DNA of 64,000 nt from Bacteroides propionicigenes. GTDB taxonomy: Bacteria > Bacteroidota > Bacteroidia > Bacteroidales > Bacteroidaceae. Shown here one piece after another: positions 17,668 to 27,697 of the stretch. A program made the translations under genes and the position numbers. The notes under the pieces were generated by a model, which had not been told where the DNA came from, did no database searches, and saw only the letters and a list, made by a program, of their open reading frames with translations. Positions within the stretch are counted from its first letter, which is position 1. Each line of letters begins with the position of its first letter. The stretch spans positions 1-64,000 of the forward strand of contig NZ_JAHBBW010000003.1 of assembly GCF_018390535.1 (NCBI RefSeq), written 5' to 3'.

Positions 17668-19029
17668 ATGGCAGCAAAACCAAGTATTCCAAAAGGGACC
17701 CGTGACTTTTCGCCTGTAGAAATGGCGAAGCGTAACTATATATTCAATACGATTCGTGATGTTTATCATCTTTATGGTTTCCAGCAGATAGAAACTCCTT
17801 CTATGGAAATGCTTTCCACTTTGATGGGAAAGTATGGTGAAGAGGGCGATAAACTGTTGTTCAAGATACAGAATTCCGGTGATTATTTTTCTTGTCTGAC
17901 GGACGAAGAACTGTTGAGCCGCAATGCCGCGAAGCTTGCAAGCAAGTTTTGTGAAAAAGGTTTGCGCTATGACCTTACCGTGCCTTTCGCCCGTTATGTC
18001 GTAATGCACAGGGATGAAATAACTTTCCCGTTCAAGCGCTATCAGATTCAGCCTGTTTGGCGTGCCGACCGTCCGCAGAAGGGACGCTATCGCGAGTTCT
18101 ACCAATGTGATGCCGATGTTGTGGGCAGTGATTCTTTGCTGAATGAGGTAGAGTTGATGCAGATTGTCGATACTGTATTTACACGTTTCGGCATTCGTGT
18201 CTGTATTAAAATCAACAACCGAAAGATTTTGAGCGGTATTGCCGAGATTATCGGTGAGGCCGACAAGATAGTGGATATTACAGTAGCTATTGATAAGTTG
18301 GACAAGATAGGGTTGGACAATGTCAATGCCGAATTGAAGGAGAAAGGTATCAGCGATGAGGCTATTGCCAAATTGCAGCCTATTATCTTGTTGAGCGGCA
18401 GCAATGAAGAGAAACTTGCTACTCTGAAACAAGTATTGTCTGCCAGTGAAACGGGATTGAAAGGTGTGGAAGAAAGTGAATTTATCTTGAAGACTCTTTC
18501 AACTCTCGGTCTGAAGAATGAGATTGAACTTGACCTGACTTTGGCCCGCGGCTTGAATTACTATACCGGCGCTATCTTTGAGGTAAAGGCACTGGATGTA
18601 CAAATAGGCAGTATCACCGGTGGTGGCCGTTATGACAATCTGACCGGTGTATTCGGTATGGCAGGTGTTTCGGGAGTAGGTATTTCGTTCGGTGCAGACC
18701 GTATATTCGATGTATTGAACCAACTTGAACTTTATCCGAAAGAAGCGGTGAACGGTACACAACTTCTGTTTATCAATTTCGGTGAGAAAGAAGCTGCTTT
18801 CTCTATGAATGTACTTGCTCAAGTACGTGCAGCAGGTATTCGTGCTGAAATCTTCCCCGATTCCAGTAAGATGAAGAAACAGATGAGTTATGCCAATTCC
18901 AAGATGATTCCGTTTGTTGCTTTGGTTGGAGAGAATGAGATGAATGAAGGTAAGGTAACCTTGAAGAATATGGAAACCGGCGAACAGAAGTTGGTTACTC
19001 CCGAAGAGTTGGTAAGCGAACTGAATTAA
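17668..19029 (+). CDS. hisS: Histidyl-tRNA synthetase
   Basis: Class II aminoacyl-tRNA synthetase, 453 residues. Motif 2 is visible in the [13 protein letters not shown] segment, the His-specific loop in [10 protein letters not shown], and motif 3 in G-G-G-R-Y-D-N-L with G-I-S-F-G-A-D-R-I; an anticodon-binding domain ends the chain. An ATG at 17653 is in frame, but 17668 gives the family-like start [14 protein letters not shown] and a more usual leader length after the -7 box. Confidence 0.96.
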   Translation: MAAKPSIPKGTRDFSPVEMAKRNYIFNTIRDVYHLYGFQQIETPSMEMLSTLMGKYGEEGDKLLFKIQNSGDYFSCLTDEELLSRNAAKLASKFCEKGLRYDLTVPFARYVVMHRDEITFPFKRYQIQPVWRADRPQKGRYREFYQCDADVVGSDSLLNEVELMQIVDTVFTRFGIRVCIKINNRKILSGIAEIIGEADKIVDITVAIDKLDKIGLDNVNAELKEKGISDEAIAKLQPIILLSGSNEEKLATLKQVLSASETGLKGVEESEFILKTLSTLGLKNEIELDLTLARGLNYYTGAIFEVKALDVQIGSITGGGRYDNLTGVFGMAGVSGVGISFGADRIFDVLNQLELYPKEAVNGTQLLFINFGEKEAAFSMNVLAQVRAAGIRAEIFPDSSKMKKQMSYANSKMIPFVALVGENEMNEGKVTLKNMETGEQKLVTPEELVSELN

Positions 19030-19048
19030 TAAAAACTGAAATACTATT

Positions 19049-19078
19049 AAAAAGGAGCACAAATGTGCTCCTTTTTTT
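19049..19078 (+). terminator. Terminator of hisS
   Basis: AAAAAGGAGCAC (19049-19060), loop AAAT, GTGCTCCTTTTT (19065-19076) with further T. A TATATTTG -7-like box (19080-19087) follows directly. Confidence 0.93.
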
Positions 19079-19123
19079 ATATATTTGTAAAGGAGGTGTC
19101 GCAGAAATGTAATCTTTGGCATT

Positions 19124-19131
19124 TACCTTTG
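19124..19131 (+). promoter_or_regulatory. -7 element before the 52-aa membrane protein
   Basis: TACCTTTG matches the -7 consensus and lies 26 nt before the ATG at 19158. No clear TTTG at the -33 distance. Confidence 0.5.
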
Positions 19132-19157
19132 CAGTGACAATAAAATAGGAGGTTTGT

Positions 19158-19316
19158 ATGGTTTCCGTTCAATTTAAACAAGAAAAGCACAATGCCCTCG
19201 TCAGCTTTTTGATGATTGTCATAGCGGTGTTGTTTTTGCTTTATATGGGGAGTTCGCTGGTGCACTCTACCAAGACTTTTTGGGAAAATTATTCCATTGA
19301 GAACTTATTGGAGTGA
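19158..19316 (+). CDS. Small single-span membrane protein, 52 residues
   Basis: The ORF starts 26 nt after an exact -7 box and is preceded by AGGAGG (19147-19152), a Shine-Dalgarno-like sequence unusual for this genus. It encodes a basic N-terminus (Q-F-K-Q-E-K-H), one hydrophobic helix (about residues 13-33, L-V-S-F-L-M-I-V-I-A-V-L-F-L-L-Y) and an acidic end. I recognise no family. It occupies the hisS-glnA interval between two terminators and therefore looks like an independent transcription unit, not a fragment. Confidence 0.6.
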   Translation: MVSVQFKQEKHNALVSFLMIVIAVLFLLYMGSSLVHSTKTFWENYSIENLLE

Positions 19317-19342
19317 TACTTCATTGATAAGCCTTATAGGAA

Positions 19343-19446
19343 GTTAACTTGATTGTACTGATGATGTTAACCAAGTGCGATGTGGCAAGTTAATATCATG
19401 GTATTTATGATGTTAATATCGTATGGGTTATGATATTAACTTATAG
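19343..19446. repeat. Tandem 23-bp units (array B) downstream of the 52-aa gene
   Basis: Four full units at 19343-19365, 19366-19388, 19389-19411 and 19412-19434 each start with GTTAA; units 3 and 4 share GTTAATATC, and the last partial unit at 19435 carries the reverse complement (GATATTAAC, 19432-19440). The first unit begins inside the palindrome AAGTTAACTT. Confidence 0.8.
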
Positions 19447-19499
19447 TTTTGCTGAGACGTATTACCTTTTTGTAGTATTTACCCATATTGAGAATAAAT

Positions 19500-19536
19500 A
19501 AAGGCAGCTAATCCCATTGCGGTTAGCTGCCTTTTT
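19500..19536 (+). terminator. Terminator upstream of glnA
   Basis: AAAGGCAGCTAA (19500-19511) pairs with TTAGCTGCCTTT (19523-19534), then TT. It closes the small-ORF and array unit; the glnA -7 box starts 2 bp later. Confidence 0.92.
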
Positions 19537-19537
19537 G

Positions 19538-19545
19538 TATATTTG
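19538..19545 (+). promoter_or_regulatory. -7 element of a glnA promoter
   Basis: TATATTTG directly follows the terminator T-run and lies 73 nt before the glnA ATG. The -33 region would fall in the terminator loop and shows no TTTG. Confidence 0.5.
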
Positions 19546-19618
19546 TAGATTAATGTCTCAAAATTTCAGTGCAAACGGATTTTGTTAACCATATCATAAA
19601 TTAAAAACAACCAAAATC

Positions 19619-21121
19619 ATGAATCAAGATTTCTCAATGCATGCCAATCCGTTGGTGGCTAAACTTCAAAAGCCGGCTTCCGAATTTACAAAGGCCGACA
19701 TCGTATCTTATATAAAGGAAAATGAAATCCTTATGGTGAATTTCATGTATCCGGCAGCTGACGGACGACTGAAAACCCTGAACTTTGTTATTAATGACGC
19801 AGCATATCTCGATGCCATTCTTACGTGTGGAGAGCGTGTGGACGGTTCCAGTTTGTTTCCTTTTATTGAAGCGGGCAGCAGCGATTTATATGTAGTGCCC
19901 CGTTTTTGTACGGCTTTTGAAGACCCGTTTGCCGATTTGCCTACACTTTCCATGCTTTGCTCTTTCTTCAATAAAGACGGTGAACCGTTGGAAAGTTCGC
20001 CGGAACATACTTTGCGCAAGGCTTGCCGGGCATTTACGGAAGTAACAGGCATGGAGTTTCAGGCTATGGGCGAGTTGGAATATTATGTTATTTCGGAAGA
20101 TAGTGGGATGTTTCCGGCTACCGACCAGCGTGGTTACCACGAGTCTGCTCCTTATGCCAAGTTCAACGAGTTCCGTACCGAATGTATGTCATATATTGCA
20201 CAAGCCGGCGGACAAATTAAATACGGGCACTCCGAAGTGGGTAATTTCACTCTTGACGGCAAAATATATGAACAGAATGAAATTGAATTCTTGCCGGTAC
20301 GTGCCGATCAGGCAGCCGATCAATTGATGATTGCTAAATGGATTATCCGTAACCTTGCTCATCACTATGGATTCGACCTTACTTTTGCTCCGAAAATAAC
20401 GGCGGGAAAAGCCGGTTCCGGGTTACACATTCATATGCGTATCATGAAGGATGGAAAAAATCAGATGTTGAAAGACGGCGTACTTTCCGAAACAGCCCGC
20501 AAGGCTATTGCGGGGATGATGGAATTGGCCCCTTCCATTACCGCATTCGGCAATACGAATCCTACCTCTTATTTCCGTCTTGTGCCCCATCAGGAAGCTC
20601 CTACCAATATTTGTTGGGGCGACCGCAACCGTTCCGTACTGGTACGCGTTCCGTTGGGATGGTCGGCCAAGACCGATATGTGTATGCTCGCTAATCCATT
20701 GGAAGCGCCGAGCAACTACGACACAACTCAAAAGCAAACGGTGGAGATGCGCTCTCCGGACGGCTCAGCCGATTTGTACCAGCTGATTGCAGGTTTGGCA
20801 GTGGCTTGCCGTCATGGATTTGAAATATCAAATGCTTTGGAAATTGCAGACAAGACTTATGTGAATGTAAATATTCACAAGAAAGAAAACGAGGATAAAC
20901 TGAAACAACTGGCCCAATTGCCTGATAGCTGTACAGCTTCTGCAGACTGTTTGGAGAAACAGCGTGCCGCTTTTGAGAAGTACAATGTTTTCAGCCCCGC
21001 CATGATTGACGGAATTATCAGTAAGTTGCGTTCTTATGAGGATAAGACCTTGCGCAGTGAGGTTCAGAATAATCAGGAAGCAATGTTGAAATTGGTTGAG
21101 AGATATTTCCACTGCGGATAA
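19619..21121 (+). CDS. glnA: Glutamine synthetase, type I-like
   Basis: Ammonium assimilation: glutamate, NH3 and ATP to glutamine. The 500-residue chain has the N-terminal beta-grasp (D-G-R-L, about 45-55) and a catalytic domain with the metal-binding G-S-G-L-H-I-H segment (near 267) and N-R-S-V-L-V-R-V-P (near 337). Length places it with GS-I, not with the about 730-residue GS-III also found in Bacteroides. No adenylylation motif of the enteric type (N-L-Y-x-L-P-P) is visible near the C-terminus, so covalent control of that type is unlikely. Array C begins 15 nt after the stop. Confidence 0.93.
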   Translation: MNQDFSMHANPLVAKLQKPASEFTKADIVSYIKENEILMVNFMYPAADGRLKTLNFVINDAAYLDAILTCGERVDGSSLFPFIEAGSSDLYVVPRFCTAFEDPFADLPTLSMLCSFFNKDGEPLESSPEHTLRKACRAFTEVTGMEFQAMGELEYYVISEDSGMFPATDQRGYHESAPYAKFNEFRTECMSYIAQAGGQIKYGHSEVGNFTLDGKIYEQNEIEFLPVRADQAADQLMIAKWIIRNLAHHYGFDLTFAPKITAGKAGSGLHIHMRIMKDGKNQMLKDGVLSETARKAIAGMMELAPSITAFGNTNPTSYFRLVPHQEAPTNICWGDRNRSVLVRVPLGWSAKTDMCMLANPLEAPSNYDTTQKQTVEMRSPDGSADLYQLIAGLAVACRHGFEISNALEIADKTYVNVNIHKKENEDKLKQLAQLPDSCTASADCLEKQRAAFEKYNVFSPAMIDGIISKLRSYEDKTLRSEVQNNQEAMLKLVERYFHCG

Positions 21122-21135
21122 AGATTAGAGCGAAA

Positions 21136-21223
21136 CATATCATCTGTTAAGTATAAACGCATCATCTGTTGAGGGTTAACGGATGATGCGTTTTGTATAA
21201 ACAGATGATGCGATATGGAATCA
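21136..21223. repeat. Four tandem 22-bp units in both orientations (array C)
   Basis: Units at 21136-21157, 21158-21179, 21180-21201 and 21202-21223. The first two carry ATCATCTGTT; the last two carry its inverse, GATGATGC, so that GCATCATCTG (unit 2) is the exact reverse complement of CAGATGATGC (unit 4). Units 1, 2 and 3 end in similar TATAAA or GTTAA tails. It starts 15 nt after the glnA stop. Confidence 0.88.
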
Positions 21224-21399
21224 TTCTTCTGAGGCTGCAAATATAGCATTATCCGTTTTATTCCTTGCCATTTTGTCAGTTTGAATCTGCCAAACGAACA
21301 GCTTTGCCTTTTGGCACAGTTTTCGTAAGTTCTTTTTCGCTTACATAAAGCAAAAATTACTATTATAATAAATGTATAACATATAAAAACAAAGAGACT

Positions 21400-21672
21400 A
21401 TGAACATTAAACCATTAGCAGACAGAGTGCTGATACTCCCTGCACCTGCAGAAGAAAAGACAATTGGCGGTATCATTATTCCTGATACGGCAAAAGAAAA
21501 ACCTTTAAAGGGTGAAGTTATAGCAGTTGGCAACGGAACAAAAGACGAAGAAATGGTGTTGAAGGTTGGTGACACAGTATTGTATGGAAAATATGCCGGT
21601 ACAGAACTGGAAGTTGAAGGAACCAAATACCTCATTATGCGTCAGAGCGACGTACTCGCTGTATTGGGATAA
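21400..21672 (+). CDS. groES: Co-chaperonin GroES
   Basis: A 90-residue, full-length 10-kDa cap of the GroEL folding chamber; starts [10 protein letters not shown] and has the mobile-loop segment G-G-I-I-I-P-D-T-A near residue 26. The 276-bp upstream region holds array C and a TGGCACAG...TTTCGT element but no good TAnnTTTG box and no CIRCE-type inverted repeat, so the heat-shock promoter is not identified. Confidence 0.97.
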   Translation: MNIKPLADRVLILPAPAEEKTIGGIIIPDTAKEKPLKGEVIAVGNGTKDEEMVLKVGDTVLYGKYAGTELEVEGTKYLIMRQSDVLAVLG

Positions 21673-21690
21673 TTAATTTGTAAATAGTAA

Positions 21691-23352
<1,662 letters not shown>

Positions 23353-23388
23353 TATCGTTTTTCCTTGATTTCTTAATCATATAGATTG

Positions 23389-23425
23389 ACCGCGATGTCT
23401 TACATAAAGGCATCGCGGTTTTTTT
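23389..23425 (+). terminator. Terminator of groESL
   Basis: ACCGCGATG (23389-23397) pairs with CATCGCGGT (23411-23419), followed by a run of T. Confidence 0.93.
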
Positions 23426-23468
23426 ATGTTGGAGTATATGCTTTTCATAAAGAAAATTGCTGCAATGT

Positions 23469-23505
23469 TTTGTGGTACAAAATATTGTTCGTAGTTTTGC
23501 GAACA
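23469..23505 (+). promoter_or_regulatory. Promoter and ArsR operator O1
   Basis: TTTG (23469-23472), a 19-bp spacer and TAGTTTTG (23492-23499) form a near-perfect promoter. The -7 box sits inside the inverted repeat TGTTCG-N8-CGAACA (23486-23505). A very similar palindrome precedes the second gene. Bound repressor would cover the -7 element. Confidence 0.8.
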
Positions 23506-23518
23506 TATAATTGAGAAG

Positions 23519-23848
23519 ATGATGGAAACCAAGAAATACACATTAGAACAAGAGCAAATTGCTCGCTTTGCAAAAGCGATAGGGCATCCGGCAAGGGTGG
23601 CTATTCTTGACTTTTTGGCCAAACAGGACTGTTGTTTTTTCGGAGATATCCACGAGGAACTCCCTATTGCGAAAGCGACGGTTTCACAACATTTGAAGGA
23701 GTTGAAAGATGCAGGACTGATACAAGGAGAGATAGAGACACCGAAAGTAAAGTATTGTATCAATCGGGAGAATTGGAAAATAGCCTCTATGCTTTTGTCT
23801 AAACTTTTTGGGCAGTGTGTCTGTAAAAAGGAAAGTTGTTGCGAATAG
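23519..23848 (+). CDS. arsR: ArsR-family metalloregulatory repressor
   Basis: A 109-residue winged-helix regulator (DNA-binding helix in [11 protein letters not shown]). The family releases DNA when it binds As(III), Sb(III) or other soft metals. Candidate ligands are C39 and C40 (Q-D-C-C) and the C-terminal [10 protein letters not shown]; these resemble, but do not copy, the classical ArsR CVCDLC site. It heads a five-gene operon and probably represses itself through O1. The Cys-rich C-terminus may hold a second, inducible metal site. Confidence 0.88.
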   Translation: MMETKKYTLEQEQIARFAKAIGHPARVAILDFLAKQDCCFFGDIHEELPIAKATVSQHLKELKDAGLIQGEIETPKVKYCINRENWKIASMLLSKLFGQCVCKKESCCE

Positions 23849-23871
23849 CGGCAATTTTTTTCTCTTTAATG

Positions 23872-23887
23872 TTCGTAGTTTTACGAA
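23872..23887 (+). promoter_or_regulatory. Second ArsR-like operator O2
   Basis: TTCGTAGTTTTACGAA is a palindrome (6-bp arms, 4-bp centre) sharing TTCGTAGTTTT with O1. It covers a weaker -7 box, TAGTTTTA (23876-23883), before the second gene, so the operon may have an internal promoter under the same repressor. Confidence 0.6.
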
Positions 23888-23919
23888 ATACAAACATGGA
23901 TAATTATCAATACAAACAA

Positions 23920-24375
23920 ATGCGTATGAACAGACTGATTTTAGTGTTGGTTATTTGCTGCGGATTGACAGCTTGCGGCAATAATGGAGCGGGGAAGAAC
24001 CGCTCTGCGGATGTAGAGCAAATACAGTTGCAGGAACAGGAAAACTGTGTGGAAGTGCTGTATTTTCATGGTAAACGGCGGTGTGCCACTTGCATGGCGA
24101 TAGAAAAGAATGCCAAAGAAGCGATAGAGACACAATTTGCCGATGAACTGAAAAACGGAACAGTCGTTTTTAAAACAATCGACATATCCAAGCCTGAGAA
24201 CGAGACTGTTGCCAATAAATACGAGGTTGCATGGTCGTCGCTTTTCGTCAGCAAGTGGAGAGATGGTAAAGAAACGTATGAGAATCTGACGGAATATGCT
24301 TTTGCCAATGCCAGAACGGCTCCTGATACTTTCAAGAGCGGAGTGATTGAGAAAGTCCGTACCTTATTGGAATAA
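23920..24375 (+). CDS. ArsF-like thioredoxin-fold lipoprotein
   Basis: A lipoprotein signal peptide (lipobox G-L-T-A-C at 15-19) and a thioredoxin-like domain whose redox motif C-A-T-C is in R-C-A-T-C-M. It fits the ArsF family, named for a component of an aromatic arsenical or nitrophenyl-reducing system; the reaction itself is not established for Bacteroides. In-frame ATGs at 23896 and 23926 are alternatives; 23920 is chosen because it leaves about 30 nt after the -7 box. A longer reading from 23836 uses TTG, overlaps arsR and is unlikely. It overlaps no gene and is 6 bp from the next. Confidence 0.75.
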   Translation: MRMNRLILVLVICCGLTACGNNGAGKNRSADVEQIQLQEQENCVEVLYFHGKRRCATCMAIEKNAKEAIETQFADELKNGTVVFKTIDISKPENETVANKYEVAWSSLFVSKWRDGKETYENLTEYAFANARTAPDTFKSGVIEKVRTLLE

Positions 24376-24381
24376 AGTCTT

Positions 24382-25089
24382 ATGGAGTGGTTACAGGCAT
24401 TATTGGAAAGCAGTACAACCCCTGCACTTACGGCTTTTCTTTTGGGGCTGCTCACAGCGGTTTCACCCTGTCCGTTGGCTACGAATATAGCCGCTATCGG
24501 ATTTATTGGCAAAGACATTGAAAACCGCCGCCGGATTTTCCGCAATGGTTTATTATATACATTCGGTCGTGTCATAGCTTACACTTTGCTGGGGATTGTA
24601 TTGATACTGGTACTCAAAGAAGGTTCCAATCTTTTCGGTATTCAGAGGTTCATAGGTAAATATGGAGAGCGCATACTTGGTCCTGCCTTGCTTCTTATAG
24701 GCTTGTTTATATTGTTCGGCAGCAAATTGAAATTGCCTTCTTTCGGTTTCAAGGGAGATGGCGAAGGTCTGGCTCGTAAAGGAGGATGGGGAGCGCTTCT
24801 GCTCGGAATGCTATTTGCAATGGCGTTTTGTCCCACCAGCGGAGTTTTTTATTTCGGGATGTTGATTCCGATGTCGGCAACGGTTACTGCAGGTTATCTG
24901 TTACCTGTCCTTTTCGCCATAGCTACTGCGCTGCCCGTTTTGGCGGTGGCTTGGATATTGGCATTCAGCATACAGCATATCGGCGGTTTTTATGGTAAAA
25001 TGCAGACTATACAAAAATGGTTGAATAGGATTGTCGGGGGCGTGTTCTCGATTATCGGCGTGTATTATTGTATAATTATATATTTATAA
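24382..25089 (+). CDS. ArsG-like/DsbD-like membrane permease
   Basis: A 235-residue membrane protein with about six hydrophobic segments, of the CcdA/DsbD type, including S-P-C-P near residue 29 and the C-P-T-S-G-V-F motif near 151. Neighbouring ArsF and ArsR fit the ArsG family, proposed to export trivalent aromatic arsenicals. Conversely, DsbD-type proteins pass electrons from cytosolic thioredoxin to periplasmic partners, so it may instead reduce ArsF. Both roles are family-level inference. Tightly coupled: 6 bp after arsF-like, 13 bp before the small thioredoxin. Confidence 0.75.
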   Translation: MEWLQALLESSTTPALTAFLLGLLTAVSPCPLATNIAAIGFIGKDIENRRRIFRNGLLYTFGRVIAYTLLGIVLILVLKEGSNLFGIQRFIGKYGERILGPALLLIGLFILFGSKLKLPSFGFKGDGEGLARKGGWGALLLGMLFAMAFCPTSGVFYFGMLIPMSATVTAGYLLPVLFAIATALPVLAVAWILAFSIQHIGGFYGKMQTIQKWLNRIVGGVFSIIGVYYCIIIYL

Positions 25090-25102
25090 AAAAGATAGAA
25101 AC

Positions 25103-25336
25103 ATGGAAATTAAAGTTTTGGGAGCGGGTTGTGCCAAATGTAAGACAACCTATCAGACAATAGAGAAAGTAATCTGTGAGAACCATCTTGATGTAAAACT
25201 CACAAAAGTAGAGGATATTGTAGAAATACTCAATTCCGGCATTATGGCTACTCCGGCCGTTATGGTGGATGGAGAGGTTAAAATCAAGGGACACGTTCCG
25301 TCTGAAACAGAGGTAAAGCAAATACTCGGTATATAA
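25103..25336 (+). CDS. Small thioredoxin-family protein
   Basis: A 77-residue protein with C-A-K-C at residues 10-13 (G-A-G-C-A-K-C-K-T-T) and a cis-Pro loop A-T-P-A-V (near 52). It belongs to the MTH895/TM0996-type thioredoxin-like proteins (redox-active disulfide protein 2), no signal peptide, so cytosolic. It commonly accompanies the permease that follows and may deliver reductant or metal. It is the third redox-type protein in the operon. Confidence 0.85.
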   Translation: MEIKVLGAGCAKCKTTYQTIEKVICENHLDVKLTKVEDIVEILNSGIMATPAVMVDGEVKIKGHVPSETEVKQILGI

Positions 25337-25345
25337 AATGTGGCT

Positions 25346-26695
25346 ATGGATGCGAAAAAGGAACTGAAAATACTCTTTTGGATTATCATAGTTTTTGCGG
25401 CAGTCTTCTTCATGCCGTTTGGCAACGAGCGTTTTATGACGGCCATTGATGCGACTCTCGATCTTGCAAAATGGTATGCTCAGGAACACGTAGTGCTATG
25501 TCTGCTTCCTGCATTCTTCATAGCAGGGGTGATTGCTGTGTTCGTCAGTCAGGGTTCAGTGCTCAAATATTTCGGGGCAAATGCCAAGAAGTGGCTATCC
25601 TATACGATCGCCGCTATTTCGGGAGGTATATTGGCTGTTTGCTCCTGCACGATTTTACCCTTATTTACAAGTATTTACAAACGGGGTGCGGGCTTAGGTC
25701 CTGCCATCGCTTTTCTTTATTCAGGTCCTGCCATCAGTATTTTATCCATTATCTTGACGGCCCGTATTTTGGGTATTGAGATGGGCATTGCTCGCATGGT
25801 GGGAGCTATCGGCTTTTCTGTAGTGATAGGGCTTGCAATGGCATTCATTTTCCGTAAGGAGGAGAAAGCCAAACAAGAGGAACAGATGAATATTGTGCCG
25901 CCACCGGAAAAGCGTCCGATGTGGCAGACTACTTTTCATTTCTTTACGTTGGTACTGATTCTTGTTTTTGCGAACTGGGGTGCACCTGCCGCTTCCGACA
26001 GGGGATTATGGTATTTCATTTTCTCCTATAAATGGTATATTGCGGGAATTTTCGCATTGATGCTCTGTTGGTCACTCGTCAAAATATTGAGATTGCGAGT
26101 ATTGTGGGTATGTGTCGGAGCAGTGCTGACAATTGCCTCCGCTTTTCTTGCCGGAGCTTTCGTTTCCAATGCTAAATTAGTACCGCTAGTACCGATGGTT
26201 GTAGGCATAACGTTGCTTTCCGTCATTCTGCTTTTCGACAAGGGAGATGAAGAGAATCGGGACTGGGCTTTTTCGTCATGGGGGTTTGCCAAGCAAATAC
26301 TGCCCTTATTGGCAATCGGTGTCGTTACTGCAGGTTTCTTGCTGGGCTCTACGCACGACAGCACTGCTATCGCCGGAGTTATTCCTAACGAGTGGATAGA
26401 GTGGGCGGTTGGTGGAAATTCTCTACTTTCCAACTTCTTCGCAAGTTTTACAGGAGCGTTTATGTATTTCGCAACACTAACTGAAGTTCCTATTATTCAG
26501 GGGTTACTTGCTTCCGGCATGGGTAAAGGTCCTGCGCTTGCGTTGCTGTTGGCGGGACCGTCGCTGTCGTTGCCTAATATGTTGGTTATCCGGGGTGTTA
26601 TGGGCACAAAGAAGACCATTGTATATGTGGTTCTTGTTATCATTATGGCGACAATTTCGGGATTTGTATTTGGTAACCTTTCGATTGGTATTTAA
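25346..26695 (+). CDS. ArsP/SO_0444-type permease (PF03773)
   Basis: A 449-residue membrane protein with 10 or more hydrophobic segments. The family motif C-S-C-T-I-L-P appears at about residues 98-104 and a matching E-V-P region at about 375 (T-L-T-E-V-P-I-I-Q-G). Relatives export methylated As(III) (ArsP) or divalent metals. The gene begins with ATG at 25346; an earlier GTG (25340) is possible. Directly after the small thioredoxin, it closes the operon. No terminator is evident before cbpA. Confidence 0.85.
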   Translation: MDAKKELKILFWIIIVFAAVFFMPFGNERFMTAIDATLDLAKWYAQEHVVLCLLPAFFIAGVIAVFVSQGSVLKYFGANAKKWLSYTIAAISGGILAVCSCTILPLFTSIYKRGAGLGPAIAFLYSGPAISILSIILTARILGIEMGIARMVGAIGFSVVIGLAMAFIFRKEEKAKQEEQMNIVPPPEKRPMWQTTFHFFTLVLILVFANWGAPAASDRGLWYFIFSYKWYIAGIFALMLCWSLVKILRLRVLWVCVGAVLTIASAFLAGAFVSNAKLVPLVPMVVGITLLSVILLFDKGDEENRDWAFSSWGFAKQILPLLAIGVVTAGFLLGSTHDSTAIAGVIPNEWIEWAVGGNSLLSNFFASFTGAFMYFATLTEVPIIQGLLASGMGKGPALALLLAGPSLSLPNMLVIRGVMGTKKTIVYVVLVIIMATISGFVFGNLSIGI

Positions 26696-26794
26696 AAATA
26701 AGATTTTTAATTTCGTTTACACATTTTAGTTCCCGAAAAACAAAGTTGGTGTGCTGTTTGTTCTATCCATTTTAGAATACAAAACTTATAAACT

Positions 26795-27682
26795 ATGGCT
26801 TATATTGATTATTATCAAGTCCTTGGAGTAGACAAAACGGCATCTCAGGATGATATCAAGAAAGCGTTCCGTAAGTTGGCGCGCAAATATCATCCCGACT
26901 TGAATCCTAATGACGCTACTGCCAAAGATAAGTTTCAGGCTATCAACGAAGCCAACGAGGTGCTTAGTGATCCTGAGAAAAGAAAGAAATATGATGAATA
27001 TGGCGAGCACTGGAAGCACGCCGATGAATTTGAAGCGCAGAAGCGGGCGCAACAGCAAGCCGGGACGGGAGGTTTCGGTGGCTTCGGCGGTCAGGATGCA
27101 GACGGCTTCTCCGATTTCTTTGAACAGATGTTCGGACACCGCACACGTGGCGGAGGCGGAGCGAATACAGGTTTTCGCGGGCAGGATTTCCATGCCGATT
27201 TGAACCTGTCGCTTCGGGATGCAGCCCAAACCCATAAGCAGATATTGACGGTGAACGGTAAGAATGTCCGTATCACCATTCCTGCCGGTGTGGCAAACGG
27301 CCAAGTCATTAAGCTGAAAGGCTATGGCGGCGAGGGCATCAACGGCGGACCTGCAGGCGACTTGTACATTACTTTTGTGATTGCTGAGGACCCCGTATTC
27401 AAACGCTTGGGCGACGAACTGTATGTAGATGTGGATATTGACCTTTATACGGCGCTTCTGGGTGGCGAGAAGTTGGTAGATACATTGGACGGTCAGGTGA
27501 AGCTGAAAGTAAAGCCCGAAACGCAGAACGGGACAAAAGTCCGTCTAAAAGGGAAAGGTTTTCCGGTATACAAGAAGGAAGGCCGGTTCGGTGATTTGAT
27601 TGTGACTTATTCCGTAAAGTTGCCGACGAATCTGACGGAGCAGCAGAAAGAACTGTTCCGTAAAATTCAAAGTATGAACTAA
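26795..27682 (+). CDS. cbpA: DnaJ-family curved-DNA-binding co-chaperone
   Basis: J-domain at residues 1-70 with H-P-D at 33-35, which stimulates DnaK ATPase. A Gly/Phe-rich linker (about 83-130, G-G-F-G-G-F-G-G) and two C-terminal substrate-binding domains follow (to 295); no Cys zinc-finger repeats, so it is a class B protein, like CbpA rather than DnaJ. The next gene encodes a CbpM-like modulator, as in other genomes. Start at 26795. Confidence 0.92.
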   Translation: MAYIDYYQVLGVDKTASQDDIKKAFRKLARKYHPDLNPNDATAKDKFQAINEANEVLSDPEKRKKYDEYGEHWKHADEFEAQKRAQQQAGTGGFGGFGGQDADGFSDFFEQMFGHRTRGGGGANTGFRGQDFHADLNLSLRDAAQTHKQILTVNGKNVRITIPAGVANGQVIKLKGYGGEGINGGPAGDLYITFVIAEDPVFKRLGDELYVDVDIDLYTALLGGEKLVDTLDGQVKLKVKPETQNGTKVRLKGKGFPVYKKEGRFGDLIVTYSVKLPTNLTEQQKELFRKIQSMN

Positions 27683-27697
27683 AAAGGAGAACGAGTT

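Noticed and set aside
21136..21223. CRISPR-like array
   Set aside because: The 22-bp units have no spacers, there is no leader or cas gene in the window, and the cores occur in both orientations; it is a short tandem array.
21312..21326. Sigma-54 promoter upstream of groES
   Set aside because: The -12 dinucleotide is GT instead of GC and TTGC reads TCGT, so I do not annotate it; kept only as a question about groES control.
23836..23919. N-terminal extension of the ArsF-like gene
   Set aside because: It begins with TTG, overlaps arsR and would put residues before a clear lipoprotein signal; starts at 23896, 23920 or 23926 are better.
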